A DNA stretch of 64,000 nt, from the NCBI GenBank assembly GCA_012845835.1, contig JABAKD010000023.1, forward strand, positions 4,106,200 through 4,170,199, read 5' to 3'. How positions within the stretch are numbered: the first letter of the stretch is position 1; each line of letters opens with the position of its first letter. The DNA comes from Undaria pinnatifida. Lineage: Eukaryota > Sar > Phaeophyceae > Laminariales > Alariaceae. The notes beneath the pieces were generated by a model. It was not told the DNA's origin. It searched no databases and was given only the letters and a program-made list of their open reading frames with translations. The position numbers and the translations under genes are program-made. Of the stretch, positions 53,705-64,000 are shown piece by piece.

Positions 53705-54168
53705 AAACCTGCACGCCGCCTGGGGTCCTCAGATGTGAGATCTTACGCCTTCTCAAGCCCGCGGCTGTCTGGGGCGTCTTCAGAGAAGTACAGAAGTACG
53801 CTATTCCCGCAGAGCACTTCGACGCTGAATTAGTGATCATTTTATATGAACATTGTTACATACTGAGTTTCGACTGCTGTCAGGGCGTGGGACCGCCCGA
53901 CCAGGGTGAAAATTGCATCGAGCGAACAATAGCGGTGATGTTCTCAGGGCCGCCGAGGGACCTTTCTAGCGTGAGGACAGACGTCCCCAGCGTGTTACCG
54001 GGAGGCGACACGGCCGCGGTGCGAGTTCACCTGAGGGGCTGCACTTCTGCACAGGAAGTCTCTTTTTGGACGAAGGAACACGCCGCGTCTGCTGTGCGGA
54101 CCCAACTTTTTTGTGACAGTCTCGGCGCGCGCGCGGGCTGCTCGACTAGCGGGCTGCGAAGAGCCTAG
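53705..54168 (+). CDS. Unassigned open frame, possible exon
   Basis: A plus-strand frame of about 154 codons is open without a Met at its start. It includes LRLLKPAAVWGVFREVQKY, AIPAEHFDAELVIILYEHCY and IERTIAVMFSGPPRDLSSVR, and stops at 54168. The first part looks helical and the second contains IAVMFSGPPR, loosely like a strand plus SGxPR turn. A possible acceptor (TCCTCAG|ATG) lies near 53730. No donor, partner exon or known domain could be found, and there are no repeat signatures in it. It may be an exon of a plus-strand gene, a relic, or a chance frame. Confidence 0.25.
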
Positions 54169-54174
54169 CCCCAG

Positions 54175-54400
54175 AGGGGTTAATCCAACATCGTCGGAAA
54201 CAATAGGCCACTTTTTTGAGGGCATGATTCTCGTTGCGTGCCTAGGCCATGGGATTCTTCATCCGGAATATATACCCAGTTTCATTTTTCTCCGACAAAT
54301 CAGTTATTTTTTTTGGGAGAGGTCTTTTTCAGCTAACAAATTGAGGAAACTCAAGGCAAAAAAAAGTGGTGCACCCCTCTCTATCGTAGCACGCGTCGTC
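54175..54400. mobile_element. M1 element, left end missing
   Basis: From GGGTTAATCCAACATCGTCG through TCTCGTTGCGTGCCTAGGCC, ATCAGTTATTTTTTTTGGG and the right end CTCTATCGTAGCACGCGTCG it follows M1. The left terminus is replaced by the DNA of the neighbouring open frame. Fragments of M1-like sequence continue to about 54640. From 54870 to 55370 I see nothing recognisable. Confidence 0.55.
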
Positions 54401-55379
54401 TCCCCAACGAGACGGCCATCTTGAGTCACCCCACGGTAGGGGTTGCAGGTGCATGATTGGGCCAAAATGTCCCTGGGTGATTGAGCTCCTCATGTGAGGA
54501 ACTGCCGGTCAATGAAGTAATTTCACGAGTACATATTGTTTCAGGACTAAGGTGCCCATAGAAGCTAGGTCCGGTTATGCTAACGAATGCCTTCCAAAAA
54601 TATGTTCGAGTGAGACATGGAGCTCCTCATGTGAGGACCTCAGGGACTGATGCTGCAACCCCTACCGATGGCTCTGTTGCTCTGGCACGCCACCGCCTTG
54701 CTGGCGCCCCCCCCTACCATAATACGGAGCACCTCCAGATATATATATCAAGAAACAAAGAAATGCCGACCCAGGCCGATATTTCTGACCCCGGAGAGGG
54801 CGCGGTAGCACTACTACTTTATTGCTTACCAATTCCTAATGCTCCCTTTTACTCTCCAGCTTGAGATTCACGAGTACACTATGACGTCAGTACAACGGCT
54901 CCCGCATTTGGCCCATCGCTGAAAATATCACCCTACCGTTCGAAATAAACTATTTCTTACAATCAATGTTGACAGGTCTCCCGTTCTCAAACAACGCAGC
55001 ATCCCAATACCAACTCCGAAACGGCTGAGCCGTTCACTAAAATTCTTCTCGACGCAGCAGAGAGAGAGGCAGACGTGCCGTCCTAACCACGTCTCAACCC
55101 AACATTCGGGTGGCGCGAGTCTGTGGAAACGTTAGCCGCCTAAAATAAAGGTAAAACATGCGACGCAAGAGACAAGCGCAACGACTACGATGGCTTCATA
55201 CACCAGCCCAGCGGAGAAAACGGCGTGGAAGACGTTGAAAATGACGTGCGCAAACCTGTGCAAGGTGATACGCGCAGGTGTGCACTGATATTTTACAGAG
55301 AATGTTGTTGAAACGGAGAGATTACTCTGGCTATTTCAAAGAGTGCGTTGTTGAAACGGAGAGAGGGCTCTCTGGTATT

Positions 55380-57170
55380 TTCAAACAGTAGCTGTTGAAG
55401 CGGACATATTACTCGCCGGCATTGAACAGCGGGATATCAATAAGCACTTCGAAGGTACGGTCGGTTTGAAAGACCACAAGGTGAGCAGTTCTTTGTGGCT
55501 GAAGAAGCCATAACGCCGGGGGAGAAGGTGCACACTCGTGCCAAACGGTGGGTGAAGATTCCCCACACCCTCCTGAATGAAAATTCGTCCAAAACTGACC
55601 CCACGACCAGCACTTTTTTTCCCAGGACGACCGCTCGCCCTATCTCTTAGCGATGCCGGGGGTAATTCGGAGCATGCCGAATTGGACAGCCGTGGAACCA
55701 CACTCCCTTCCGGCAAAGTGATTCATGTCGACCACCCCGAATTCATCCGATGCTTTCTCACATCATGATTGCCAACTTGTGGAGAACAGGAAAAGTCCCC
55801 CCGGAATGGAACGATGCGACCAGATCCAAGGTTTTCCCAAAAATGAAGGATTGTTCTGATATACCCCACCACAGGGTGACTTCGTCTGTTGCCCACGACG
55901 ACAAGTTGCTGTTTTAAATCCTCGCATCCCGTCTCAGCAACTACTGGGCGGACGCAGGAACACTCCCCGAGGAACAGTGCGGCTTTCTCCCGGCACGACT
56001 AACAGTCGACATTATGTTTTCCGTGCGCCGACTGCAAGAACTCGGGCGAGCTGGGAGAATCCCCCTGTATATATGCTTCATCCGCCTCCAGAAAGCGTAT
56101 GCCTCCGTCTTTTCGAGAACTGTGGTGGGTGGAGGTCGCACGCTTTGGCGTACCAGAGGAGGTTCTAATCGTTATCCGCCAGTTCCAACGCGGCATGCAA
56201 GGTCGCGGACGCACTGATGAAGGTGGGTACTCGGAGTGGTTCGACGCCACTCAAGGTTTCGGCAAGGATACGTGCCATCGCCGCTTCTGTTCCACGTCTT
56301 CTTCGCCGCTGCGATACATTTCGTGCACTAGCACGTTTCAGTGAGGACCCAGACACCATGAGGGATTTGGTTCACCTCGATAACGACGGGGTGGGGGAAA
56401 CCGCTGAGCCATTTGATCGTGTACGCAGAGCAGTCCGGGTATGACCGATGTCGAGGATGCATGCATGGTGCCCAAGTCAGCGTAAGGCCTTGTGAAGGTG
56501 ATGATGGGCATTGTGTACGAATTCCAAGCAGCAGACACCACGGTATCAGAGAAGAAGACGGAAACCATGCTGCTGCGGACACCGAACCAGGCACCACCTA
56601 CATCGCAGGTCGTCATCGAAGCAGCAGGCCAGGTGTTCAAACACGCGTTGGAGCTGTCGTACTTGGGCGGCCTTAGCAACGAGACCGCCGACATTACGCC
56701 AGAGATGAAACGAGGGCCCGGCTTGTGTGGGCGAGTTTCGATTTGAAGCTATAGCAGCGCGCCATCGAGTCCGCTCCGTTCAAGCCGAAGGTGTGCATGC
56801 TAAAATCCGAGGTGATGGAGATGCTGCTATATGGGTCTGTGACGTGGACCCTCGGCGTCGAGAACGTCGCTGCGCTCCACAGCGCGCACCGGAAGCTCCT
56901 CCTTCAGATCACTGGTTTCCCTCGCACTCAACGCACCGACCATCGCATGTTGTTTTCCAAAAACCTCAAGAAGGCACAATGCAAGAGCGTTGAGATGACG
57001 ACCCGCAAAGGGGGTGTCCATCTTTGCGGGGGTCGTACAGCATGCAAAACCTGGGTGACTCACCCGGCCGGTGAAGTTCGGGACGATTGTCGGTGGGGAG
57101 AGCCCGGGACTGGGTCTGCCAGGAATAAAATCGTCCCGATGCCTGGTAGACCACATCGTGGTTGTTGAGA
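55380..57170 (+). mobile_element. Decayed LINE (non-LTR retrotransposon), reverse transcriptase part
   Basis: Translating in changing frames gives the reverse transcriptase of a LINE. The order is [52 protein letters not shown] then QKAYASV (finger and active-site region), KTETMLLRTPNQAPP, YLGGL, MLKSEVMEMLLYGSVTWTL and QRTDHRMLF near the C terminus. The expected YADD box region near 56440-56510 is unclear. At least five frame changes and several stops interrupt the frame, so it is dead. The 5' part (ORF1 and endonuclease) is not seen, which fits 5' truncation. I see no poly-A tail or target duplication. It lies upstream of gene 2. Confidence 0.85.
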
Positions 57171-58465
57171 GCCAAAGACGGATAGACGATAAACTCCAAC
57201 CTTTTGTTCGCGATAAAGACGGTGCTACGGCCCTTGGCAGCTAAACAGAGTGGCAAGTGGTACCGGGCGATCGTCAGAACGGCGGATGGTTTCATAACGA
57301 GGTGGCAAAGGGCCGACGTGGAAATGGGTTGATGACGGCAAGCAAACGATGACACAAATAAAAAAGTCGACAAGCAGGGAGGGGGGGGGCGAGGGGGCGA
57401 GCGCGGGGCGGGGGGAGCAGCCGTACTGATATCCGCGCCGATAAAAACAGAAAACAACTGGCAGATCGTGCCGCAAGGCACAAATGTGGCAAACATACCG
57501 CTATAGAAGCCGTGCTACGGTATCTATTTGGCGCCGGCAAATTCGAATTCGATTTTGAGAGAGTTTCTTTTTTCATTCCCTGTTCGGTTTGTTTCGTGTT
57601 ATTTTTGGCCTTTTTTAGTTGGGGGAGGCAATACTGAAATCGGAGGCTGCCGTCGACAGGAATGGAAGGAGGTGGCAGAACGTGTCGCTAGCCTGCAGGC
57701 AGGCTTGTCTAGGTAACATAGAGCTGGCAAAATATGCTGCTCGTTGCTTCCCCTCCGTGGTACGAGTACGAGTTTTTTGTTTATTGCTTGGCCTTATTTC
57801 TCTTCTTCTATCCTTCTTCCGTTTCGTTTTCTCTCTTATCGGCCTTTCCTATTCGTCCGTCTTCGGGTTGCTCGCGATGCACCACACTCGTCCAAAGCCT
57901 ACGCGGTACATGAAGAGACGACGTCCACAAGAGAGAACTCACTTGTTGCGTCTTGTCTCATTACGTCTTTCTGCATATGTTTGCCGGTTTAGTCCCATAG
58001 AGTCCTTCTGTTTGTCCTCCGAAGAGTTTAGTTTAGTTTTATTCAACTACTACAGTTTTTTCCGGTTGTTTTTTCCGTGATATTCACACTCCAAGCACTG
58101 ACATTTCGTTTGCTTTGCTTTATTCGTTTGCAAGTACCTGTACATCTTCTCTTGCATGAAAAATCAGGATGACCACTGGGAGTTTTGTACTGATTACGTT
58201 GGGTAGAAACTAACATAATTAAACTGAACGCAACAAGAACAAGACCAAGACCAAGCCCGAGCCCAAAAACAAGGGGATCAAGAAAACAACATCAACAGCA
58301 ATAGTTTCATGTTACAACAACAGCAGCATCAACAACTACTCTGTACTGCTGTGTACCTGATGTCGACCAAAGTGGAATAGCAACTTCATTGCCGATATTC
58401 TCAAGAGCATGCCCGAGGACGGATAAACATATTTTACCGTATAAGGAAACATGAAATTAAACACC
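57171..58465. other. Stretch without recognised gene
   Basis: The stretch holds a G-rich run near 57375-57420 and T-rich DNA from 57560 to 58080. A plus frame at 57619-58080 is hydrophobic because of the T-rich sequence and has no domain. I see no repeat family that I can name. Confidence 0.4.
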
Positions 58466-58700
58466 AGCTGATAAATCGAAATTTTAATCAAGATGCATCT
58501 CACACATGGACGAACTAAAGTTGCGGAAGCGTCTCGAGAGCATGAGAGGGCAACGGCTAGGCTCCGCATAATAAATGTGTCCTTTTGTGCCCAGCTGATA
58601 GATCGAAATTTTAATCAAAGATGCATCTCACACATGGACGAACAAAAATTGCGGAGCGTCTCGAGAGCATGGGAGGGCAACGGCTAGGCTCCGCATGAAA
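58466..58700. repeat. Tandem duplication, 128-bp period
   Basis: GATCGAAATTTTAATCAA, GATGCATCTCACACATGGAC and GGGCAACGGCTAGGCTCCGC each occur twice, at 58492 and 58620 for the middle phrase. The copies differ at few positions. The duplication adjoins the exon relic at 58714-58790. Confidence 0.8.
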
Positions 58701-58713
58701 GATGTGTTCTTTG

Positions 58714-58790
58714 CTCCTCGTGCAAATAACACCGTAAAACACGATCAATCGCGGCGTTCGGATCCCCTGCAAATACCTGCACGCTTTTGA
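58714..58790 (-). pseudogene. Second relic of gene 2 exon 1, 5' part
   Basis: The plus-strand DNA CGTGCAAATAACACCGT, then CGGATCCCCTGCAAATACC and TGCACGC aligns with the start of exon 1 (CGTGCAAATAACATCGTTG, CGGATCCCATCCATACACC). The minus strand reads VFAGDPNAAI after an acceptor-like GCGTGCAG. The copy breaks off after about 25 codons. It lies 7.1 kb upstream of exon 1. Confidence 0.55.
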
Positions 58791-59564
58791 TGGAAACGAT
58801 GCGTCGGGGCAATGCAGGCCGGACAATACACTTACAGGTGTATTGCTTGTCCAGCTCGATCACCCAGCCTATACTCTACTAGCATGCGCCCTTGTGCGGG
58901 TACGGACATATATACCTGAGATATATAAATATTTATAGTCCTTTCTACCAGGTATCATTGTCTTCGCATAATCTATACCAGGTAGTTGTTTCGTCTTCCA
59001 CCCCGGACGTAACTCAGATCCGGGGTCGCTGAGCAACCCCCCCCCCCCCTCTACGGTACGCGCCTTCATGTTGATAGCGAGAAGACTCCAGCTATTTCTT
59101 CTCTCGTCGACACGTGCCTAATTGGATAATACCTGGGTGTGGATCGGCCACGGATAGCGGATACAGCTCAGAAATACCGACTCAGGCTGAATTTCTTACT
59201 CGGGCGAAAGGACTGGTTATACACTTTTTCTTCCTGCTTTTTTTTCTTGCCCCTTCTCTTATCTTCCCACTTTTCCTTTCTCCTTGTCCCTCCCTAGTCG
59301 TAACTCATATCCGGGAACACTAGGCCGTCTCTCTCCGCCCTCTTCGCTTGTACGCCATTATGTGCGCTTTAATATTCATCGCGAAAATATTTCATCCCTT
59401 TTCCTCCCTCCTCGACTTGCAACGAACTCGTATGGCTGACCACTTTGTAACGGTTCTCGCAGTTTTGATCAAAACAAGCCTTTACTTTGTCTTAGAACCG
59501 TTTTTTCGCTTTTAATTACGTATTCTTTAGCATAAAGTTTCCCAATGGATAGGCGTCCTGCTCT

Positions 59565-59945
59565 AGGCCCGAGATTTATCCCCTCAAAATAATGTATAGT
59601 TTCCACGCACAGATTGAGCTGCCCCACACGCCCCACCCCCGCCCCGACCCCCCCCCCCCCTATGATAAACCAAAACCGTCAGATTATCCCCTTGAAAGGA
59701 TTTATAGCTTACACGCACAAATTGCCCGCCCGTCCGCCCCCCACCCCAACCCCCCCCCCCCCCCCCTCTCCAACCCCGCTCGCTTTTGATCAAAACCAGG
59801 CCCCCACGTCCTTCAAAACTCCGCCCCCCCTTCACCGGTTATTCGACTTACAGGACTCACTTGATAAACGGAAACATTTTCCTCCACAGCTGTCAGATTT
59901 TGCCCCCCTCAGAAACGGCATTCAAAGTTTCCGCGCACAGACTGA
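59565..59945. repeat. Degenerate tandem repeat with C-rich spacers
   Basis: Three units with a CAGATTATCCCCTTGAAA-like start and a TTTCCACGCACAGATTGA-like end lie at about 59570, 59675 and 59893. They are separated by long C-rich tracts. Pro-rich frames over them are composition artefacts. Confidence 0.55.
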
Positions 59946-59946
59946 C

Positions 59947-60131
59947 TAACATCACCCTGTTGACCCTGATAGCTACACTGTAGTTGTAAGGGGAGTCGCC
60001 GACCTATATCCTTAAAGAGGACACACAACTCGTAATACGCGCGATCGGAGTATCACACACAGCTTGCAAAGATGAGTTTCGACGAAATCTTCGATCTCAC
60101 AGCTGGAGTGTATTTTCATTTTTTATAATAG
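59947..60131 (+). repeat. Interspersed repeat B, long copy
   Basis: ACATCACCCTGTTGACCC, GGGGAGTCGCCGACCTATAT, ATACGCGCGATCGGAGTATC and CACAGCTGGAGTGTATTTTC agree with the copy at 178-367 at nearly every position. This is the better preserved copy. From 60140 to 60570 there is only an M1 left end near 60366. Confidence 0.65.
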
Positions 60132-60573
60132 GCGCGGACGGAAAATATCAGATGAAATATCAGATATTTGGGGCGGTCAGATCGATTATCTGGAACATAC
60201 TTTCCGAAAGCATACGCGAGGACGGAAAAAGTTCACGGGCGCGCGTCAGGAAGCAACGAGCGACGGCCATCCTCATCCAATAACCAATCAAAAAGAGTAC
60301 TTTAAAAAAAAAAGCTGGTGATAAAAGCAGTACCTGGTACCAGGTACTTTGGACAGTTCATATCGCCATTTGATGCAACACACGCTACGATGAATGAAGG
60401 TGCACCGTTTTTTTTTCCGAGGCAACTCACTTTTTTACCAGCTCTATTCCTTCATCAGCTCTATTCCACGCAAACAGAGTAGAGCTTACCACATTTTTTG
60501 ACAATATGGTTGACGCACACTGTGTACGAAATGAAGGGGGTTTCACCGTACATTGGTTGTTGCGTTTTAATGT

Positions 60574-60596
60574 GCTAGGGTTAGGGTTAGGGTTCG
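60574..60596 (+). repeat. Short telomere-like run
   Basis: CTAGGGTTAGGGTTAGGGTT holds three TTAGGG units, in the orientation opposite to the satellite at 15.9 kb. It is too short to judge its origin. Confidence 0.7.
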
Positions 60597-60934
60597 CGTA
60601 CACCTGGTACAATATAAAGAGTATGAAGATGATGTTGTCCAGAAAGCGGTAAAATACCCTCCTATTCCACGCTTGGAGAGTTCCACTATTCCCCACCAGG
60701 AATATTCGCTTTTTAGTACACCGAAACTACAACCCGGCGACCATACTTGTATCCCATGGCCAAGGAGCAACCAAATTCACATATATTTTATAATATATTG
60801 CGAAACGAACAACGACTTGCCGCCGAGCGATATTGGGATAAAAAGTACCTCACGCCATTTTCTGAGAGTTTTCATTCCTATCATATGACATCGACGCCGT
60901 GTCTTTTTCTTTTATTTTTCTTATGTTTTTTAGA

Positions 60935-61150
60935 CTCCGGCGGATGGGGAAAACTAAAGCTCAAGCTCACCACACTTTCCACGTATTTTCATACGCGTCG
61001 TGTGTCAATTTAACTCAGTTGCTTTCGCAACCCAGCGCTAGCTGGCGCGTCCTTCGGGTCCCACTATAGCCATAGCGTGAACTATCCCTATCAGTGGTCC
61101 TCGTTACAACCCCGGCTCAGCGCAAGCTATAGTTGCATACGGATGCGTGG
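60935..61150 (-). mobile_element. SINE-like family A, long copy
   Basis: After T-rich DNA come ACTCCGGCGGATGGGG, AAGCTCAAGCTCACCACAC, TTTTCATACGCGTCGTGTG and CCTCGTTACAACCCCGGC. It covers nearly the whole family length, like the copies at 20028 and 21783. The stretch from 61150 to 61980 has no feature that I can name. Confidence 0.7.
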
Positions 61151-61984
61151 ATATGTCGACCCGGCCTGCCCCCTGAGGGTCAGGTTTTGTGAAGATAGCC
61201 ACCCGGAACCATGACATGATTCATTTGATACCGGGTACGCGTGTAGGTCAGTGACCCCCCCACCTCCCGCCCCTTTGACAACGGTACCTCACAGCAGCCA
61301 ACAGCAGTACGAGTTTTCGAAAGACCGTCAGCCTACGAGTATGAAATGCAGGCCTAGACGTAAGTACTGCTGCTGTTCGTAGTAGTCTACTCACGGATAT
61401 AATTTACAATAGCCCCCCCGCTGCCAAAATTAGGTGGTCGTGTGCCAGAGCAATATGACCGATTCATTGGGGGGAAGTCGCTTTACTCATTCATTCCGTG
61501 TTTAATTTCCCATTCGCGCCCAACGATTTTTACCGCCTTCTATGGGGTGGCCGACTTGCTCAGAACGCTAGCGCTGGGCCCTGGTAGCTCTAGCCAGTAC
61601 AGCTGTCGGTATGTGCACTTGTTAACGCGTTTTGGCCTGACTTAGAAGCTACAAAAAAATGTCGTTCCTTGACATGTTTCAAATGCAATTTGGTGGTGGA
61701 TTGGCATGAGAAAGAAATATAAGAGCAAAACAAGCGGAGCGTATGGTGGACAGGAGTGTGAGAAAACGCAGCAGACTGTGCAGCACGCAGCCTAGATACT
61801 GCACAGAAAAAGGTAGGGCACGGGTTCACAACCACGTTTGAAGGGTGCTAAATAAACCGTATCGCTTGTAAATTCTGCGAACACACGGCCTCAGAGACGC
61901 AAACATTCACGTACACACATCCATTTATATTCTATATTGTTCCCAACATGATTACTACTCAGACTGCGCCGAAAAAAAAAAAGA

Positions 61985-63345
61985 AGACAAAACAACTCCC
62001 AAGTTAGCGTCATTTCTAACGACCAAACGAAATTTCCAAAACCTTGCAATTTCGGCAAGAAAAAATTGGCAACACTTTCCAAAGAGACGACGAAACTCTC
62101 CATCGCGAAATACTGCACATTTGGCAAGGTTTTGGAAATATTGGCGAGTTTTGTCATCGTGACGCCCTCATATTCTATTCAAACCTCTCACAGAAGCAGC
62201 AGGGAGCCAACGGCACGCCTCCGCTCTCAATGGTGTAAATGCTGGCGCAGAAAGGACTCCAGGCACAGCCCATGTGCCTCAGAGGTTGGCAGTCCTTCCA
62301 GCCACGCGAAATTCGCCAGGTACAAGCTGGGGCGCCTGCTGTTTGTGATGATGCTTACCAGCCGCTCAAAACGACGCCCATGTGGCATCCACTCGGGCCT
62401 CACGGTCGTTGCCGCCAGCCCTATCACACCTGTTGCCAATGAAACCGTGTATGCTCCGTACCTCCCGCTATTACAGAGGTTAGAGCAAGTCTACCGTCCG
62501 GCCTCGCGAGGTAGTCTGGTTTGTACAACCTTGCGTTGGCGTTAACAACCTAAAATGGTAAATGAAATGGCCAATCTCACGTTCCAAAAACTTGCCAACG
62601 AACGGAGCGGAACGGAAATATAAAAAAAATCTTCGGCAAGTTTTTTGCTATTTTAACTGAGGTCGTATTCTGTAGGGTACCATACCCGGGGTATTTACCG
62701 CGAGTATTACCTTACAAAGAACTTCTGTAAGTTCTGTTAGGACATTCATACCCGTACCCCGAAATTCTGGAAGTTCTGTACGACAGCCATACACGTACCC
62801 GGAAGTTCTGGAGGTTCTGTACGCCAGTGCCACAAATACCCAGGGTACGAGTGTGCATTTACCCGGGTATTACGCGTACCCGAAACTTCTGTAAATTCTG
62901 TAGGACGTTCGTACCCGTACCCGTAACTTTTGTAGGTTATGTGCGCCCGTGCCACAATATCCGGAGCTTCTGGAAGTTCTGTAAGACTTTCATACCCGTA
63001 CCCGAACTTCTTTAGTTCTGTATAGGATATTCATACCCGTACCCGGAACTCCTGTGAGTTCTGTACACCCCGTGCCACAGTACCCGGGGTACGGGTACAG
63101 CAAATTTTGTATTCCCCCGGAAATTCTGTGAGTTCTGTACGCCCGTGCCACAATACCGGGAACTTCTGGAAGTTCTGTCACACTTTCACACCCGTACTCA
63201 AAACTTTTGGAAGGACTGTAAGACTCCCATACCCTTACCCGGAGTCCACAAACCCTACAGAGCATAACCCTGCAAATTTTTTTAAGCCTTGCCAAATTTG
63301 CATGAAATTTGCCAAAAAAGTGTGGTTAGAAATGACCCTTATTGA
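61985..63345. mobile_element. Possible larger inverted-repeat element with minisatellite cargo
   Basis: GCGTCATTTCTAACGACC near the left faces GTGGTTAGAAATGACCCTT near the right. Next to both ends are TTGCCAA and AAATTT phrases in inverse orientation. The interior holds a unique-looking segment (62170-62550), with a 159-codon plus frame and a 70-codon minus frame that have no known domain, and the minisatellite at 62660-63260. The termini are short and imperfect, so a true element is not certain. Confidence 0.4.
62660..63260. repeat. ACCCGTACCCGGAACTTCTG minisatellite
   Basis: About ten degenerate units of 55 to 65 bp repeat the phrases ACCCGTACCCG, AACTTCTGTAAGTTCTGTA and CGCCCGTGCCACAATACCC. 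The units alternate between ACGTTCATACCCG and CGCCCGTGCCACA endings, suggesting a dimer repeat. ACTTCTGGAAGTTCT contains a short palindrome, so each unit can form a small hairpin. Confidence 0.8.
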
Positions 63346-63929
63346 GTACATGTTATAGGTTTCTTGAGCCCTCCACTCTCAAGCTGTTCTGGGTGCCATC
63401 TCTGCTCTTGCGTCGGTAACATTGATGGGTTTTCGCTGTTCAATGAGGCGTTAGCGTAGGTCGCACTTAGGTAGTCAATGTACTGGCACCAAGGCAGCCC
63501 CTTCAGCTAGTCCAGTGGCACTACCAGTCCAGCAATACTGCAGTACATACTCGACCAGGGCCCAGCCTCACTGAACGCCATGTTGGGGGACGCCTGTCGT
63601 GCATCACCTCACTCAGGGGGGGCTTGTATAAAATAAACTGTGACTGCGGTGCGGATGTGCTCCAAGCCCTGCTTGGGCGACGTATTGCTGACACCGGATG
63701 CAGATACATGCAATACTACAGAGATGCAGCACTACTGCTTGTAGTAGTTGCAAGTCGAACATTTGCGGTTCGCCCGCACGCGCTATGGCCTCTGGGGCGG
63801 ATCACATCCCGGCCCAACCAGACGCCTAAGGCCCGCCTTAGGCCCAAAATATAGGGTGTGCGGTAGGGTTGAGGTTGGCCAATCAAAACGGAAGTATTGC
63901 GGTCTGTCGGGGGTTTGTCCGACAAAGCC

Positions 63930-64000
63930 TTTCTGTAATAAGCCTTAGCTTGGATAAGCAATTGATTAACCGCTTGCAAGTGGTCAAACGGACTATAGTA
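63930..64000. repeat. Interspersed repeat R4 at the window edge
   Basis: GTAATAAGCCTTAGCTTGG, AAGCAATTGATTAACCG and CTTGCAAGTGGTCAAACGG match the R4 copies at 21.0-21.5 kb. The repeat is cut by the end of the window. Between 63345 and 63930 nothing else is seen. Confidence 0.6.

Noticed and set aside
57619-58080. 153-codon hydrophobic plus frame
   Set aside because: Phe/Leu/Ser content follows from T-rich DNA; no conserved motif.

Overview
The window is eukaryotic nuclear DNA, most likely from a stramenopile close to the brown algae. The reasons are spliced genes with strong GTGAGT or GTAAGT donors, very long introns, CCCTAA-type telomere repeats, SINE, LINE and MITE families, and a beta-helix plus multi-pass membrane protein of a kind I associate with brown algae, oomycetes and diatoms. 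No bacterial operons, CRISPR arrays or rRNA are seen. The species call rests on recognition only.

Two host genes can be modelled, both on the minus strand. Gene 2 (about 51.6 to 32.0 kb) is the better supported. Nine exons (51584-51422, 49874-49720, 47797-47643, 45424-44118, 42096-40547, 38859-38707, 36017-35699, 33611-33421, 32194-31976) have matching donors and acceptors, and their phases join without a break into 1403 residues; the 5' start is missing. The protein has an extracellular right-handed beta-helix with Pmp-type GGA[IV] and GGTFxNN repeats, a Cys-rich EGF-like stretch, a probable Ig-like domain, a GYW plus GYxGPxCAVC module, a first membrane helix, a long repetitive loop and about eight more helices. 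Gene 1 (24.1 kb to the left part of the window) has a type II membrane-anchor first exon with a VAVCFFGLTRS motif, then after a 19.5-kb intron a phase-compatible 44-bp exon and a 141-bp exon with a RPDVWF motif. A further exon near 0.6 kb is possible. It looks like a Golgi-type glycosyltransferase-like protein.

The rest is intron and intergenic DNA packed with repeats. I separate four small inverted-repeat (MITE-like) families, here named M1 to M4, two SINE-like families, one decayed LINE, several unclassified interspersed repeats, many minisatellites, a composite satellite of telomere repeats (15.9-16.3 kb), and a roughly 440-bp palindrome inside a gene 2 intron (50.6-51.0 kb).

The recurring theme is remodelling of gene 2 by duplication and insertion. 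One beta-helix exon has a decaying tandem array of six relatives beside it, another has two relics upstream (one split by an M1 element), the 3' end of exon 7 is duplicated downstream, and the stop codon of the last exon lies inside the terminal repeat of an M1 element. From about 52.6 kb to the right edge I found no securely recognisable host gene: there is one unassigned open frame (53.7-54.2 kb), the LINE (55.4-57.2 kb) and repeats.
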